A stretch of DNA of 7,086 nucleotides, from positions 1 to 7,086 of the forward strand of contig UROX01000135.1 in NCBI GenBank assembly GCA_900549685.1, read 5' to 3'. The notes under the pieces are model-generated. The model searched no databases and was not told where the DNA came from. It saw only the letters and a program-made list of their open reading frames with translations. Positions 6,127 through 7,086 of the stretch are shown here, one piece after another; positions within the stretch are counted from its first letter, which is position 1; every line of letters begins with the position of its first letter. The position numbers and the translations under genes were made by a program. The stretch comes from an uncultured Alistipes sp. GTDB lineage: Bacteria > Bacteroidota > Bacteroidia > Bacteroidales > Rikenellaceae.

Positions 6127-6219
6127 TTTTAAGAGCCGGCGCAGAGTCGAAAGTTTACAGGTCAAAAAACATGCCGATATCCGATAATGACACAAAAACG
6201 GTCCGGTGTGTACGAAAAA

Positions 6220-6267
6220 ATTCTGCAAAACAGCCTTCTTGTCCTCAAAAAGGCCGTTTTGCAGAAT
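6220..6267 (-). terminator. Strong terminator of the zinc-ribbon protein gene
   Basis: Arms 6220-6237 and 6250-6267 pair over 18 bases with one mismatch around a 12-base loop, and can extend two more A-T pairs. On the minus strand six T follow (A-run 6215-6220). It begins about 34 bases after the stop codon of the zinc-ribbon gene. No T-run follows on the plus strand. Confidence 0.9.
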
Positions 6268-6301
6268 TTCGATGTCGGGCCAGGGAGTCCCTGCCGTAAA
6301 T

Positions 6302-7078
6302 CTATTCGGCTGCGGGTTCTTCGTCCAGCAGATTCGAGACGAGGATGCGTCCGCAGTATTCGCAGACGATGATTTTTTTACCCATCCGGATATCGAGCTG
6401 CCGTTGGGGCGGGATGCGGTTGTAGCAACCGCCGCAGGCGTCGCGTTTGACCGTCACGACAGCCAGCCCGTTGCGTACGTTGGCCCGGATGCGTTTGTAG
6501 GCGGCCAGCAGACGTGCGTCGATTCGGGCTGCGGCGGCTTGCGACTGAGCCGTCAGCGATTCCATCTCGCCGGCGGTTTCCCGGTCGATGCCTTCGAGTT
6601 CCTGCTTTTTGGCCGCGAGGTCGATCTTGCGGTCCGCCACGATGCTCTGGGCGTCCTCGATCATTTTTTTCTTGATCTTGACGTCGGCGCCGTATTCCTT
6701 GATTCGTTTCTCGCACAGCTCGATTTCGAGTTTCTGGTATTCGATCTCTTTCGAGAGCGAATCGTATTCCCGGTTGTTGCGGACGTTGTCCTGCTGCTGC
6801 TCATATTTGGCGATCAGCGCTTTGGCCTGTTCGATCTCTTCCTTGCGCTGTTTGGTCGATGCCGTAAGACCGTCCACTTCGGCGGAAATGTTGGCCATCC
6901 GGGTCTCGAGACCGGCTATTTCGTCTTCGAGGTCCTGAACCTCTAGCGGAAGCTCGCCCTTGATCTTGTCGATCTCGTCTATTTTAGAGTCGATTTTCTG
7001 AAGTTCGTACAATGCGACGATCTTTTCCTCGGTGGAAAAATCGTTCGCTTCGCCGCTCTTTCTGCTTGATGTCGCCAT
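6302..7078 (-). CDS. Coiled-coil protein with C-terminal C4-type zinc ribbon
   Basis: This is a conserved bacterial protein of unclear exact function (DUF164 / zf-RING_7 type family). The 258-residue product is a long charged helix pair: heptad-like Leu/Ile/Lys/Glu sequence from about 17 to 180 with a polar turn region around QQQDNVRNNREYDSL (94-108). A compact C-terminal zinc ribbon has Cys215, Cys218, Cys239 and Cys242 in the pattern CxxC-20-CxxC. The segment GGCYNRIPPQ just after the first pair and CEYCGRIL at the second are typical of the family. There is no signal peptide or membrane segment, so it is cytoplasmic. Family members are often thought to bind nucleic acid or assist RNA or translation processes, but this is not established. 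The ATG at 7078 gives a normal length; only 8 bases precede it in the window, so the upstream neighbour is not visible. Confidence 0.93.
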   Translation of the reverse strand: MATSSRKSGEANDFSTEEKIVALYELQKIDSKIDEIDKIKGELPLEVQDLEDEIAGLETRMANISAEVDGLTASTKQRKEEIEQAKALIAKYEQQQDNVRNNREYDSLSKEIEYQKLEIELCEKRIKEYGADVKIKKKMIEDAQSIVADRKIDLAAKKQELEGIDRETAGEMESLTAQSQAAAARIDARLLAAYKRIRANVRNGLAVVTVKRDACGGCYNRIPPQRQLDIRMGKKIIVCEYCGRILVSNLLDEEPAAE

Positions 7079-7086
7079 AGGGTATG

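Overview
The window looks like chromosome of a GC-rich member of the Bacteroidales, most like the Alistipes/Rikenellaceae type. This rests on Bacteroidetes-style promoters (TTG or TTTG near -33, TAnnTTTG-like near -7), A-rich start regions without a Shine-Dalgarno sequence, and the protein families present. It is an inference from family resemblance; no database search was made. All intact genes lie on the minus strand.

Layout, left to right. Bases 2-313 hold a plus-strand reading frame that begins outside the window. It resembles a LamG/concanavalin-like surface-protein domain for about 45 codons, then runs straight into a terminator hairpin (139-175), so it looks truncated. Bases 213-4049 are a three-gene minus-strand operon: etfB (3168-4049), etfA (2115-3134) and a long 572-residue acyl-CoA dehydrogenase (213-1931). 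A good promoter lies at 4106-4134 and a strong terminator at 139-175. Electrons from the dehydrogenase FAD should pass to the EtfAB heterodimer encoded beside it. An EtfB loop resembles that of Etfs paired with anaerobic butyryl-CoA dehydrogenases, so electron bifurcation is possible but unproven.

Bases 4136-5190 form about 1.05 kb in which I find no convincing gene on either strand. They contain one clear two-way terminator-like hairpin (4262-4284), one weaker one (near 4602-4643), and many CGGA/TCCG words that also mark the other spacers here. Next come a minus-strand ECF-type sigma factor (5437-6021) and a very acidic 47-residue ORF just downstream (5229-5372), closed by a terminator at 5191-5217. 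The sigma gene has its own candidate promoter and an inverted repeat in its leader. At the right end is a coiled-coil protein with a C-terminal C4 zinc ribbon (6302-7078, minus), followed by a strong terminator (6220-6267).

Most of the window is ordinary housekeeping sequence. The less explained parts are the gene-free kilobase, the small acidic ORF beside the sigma factor, and the broken LamG frame at the left edge.
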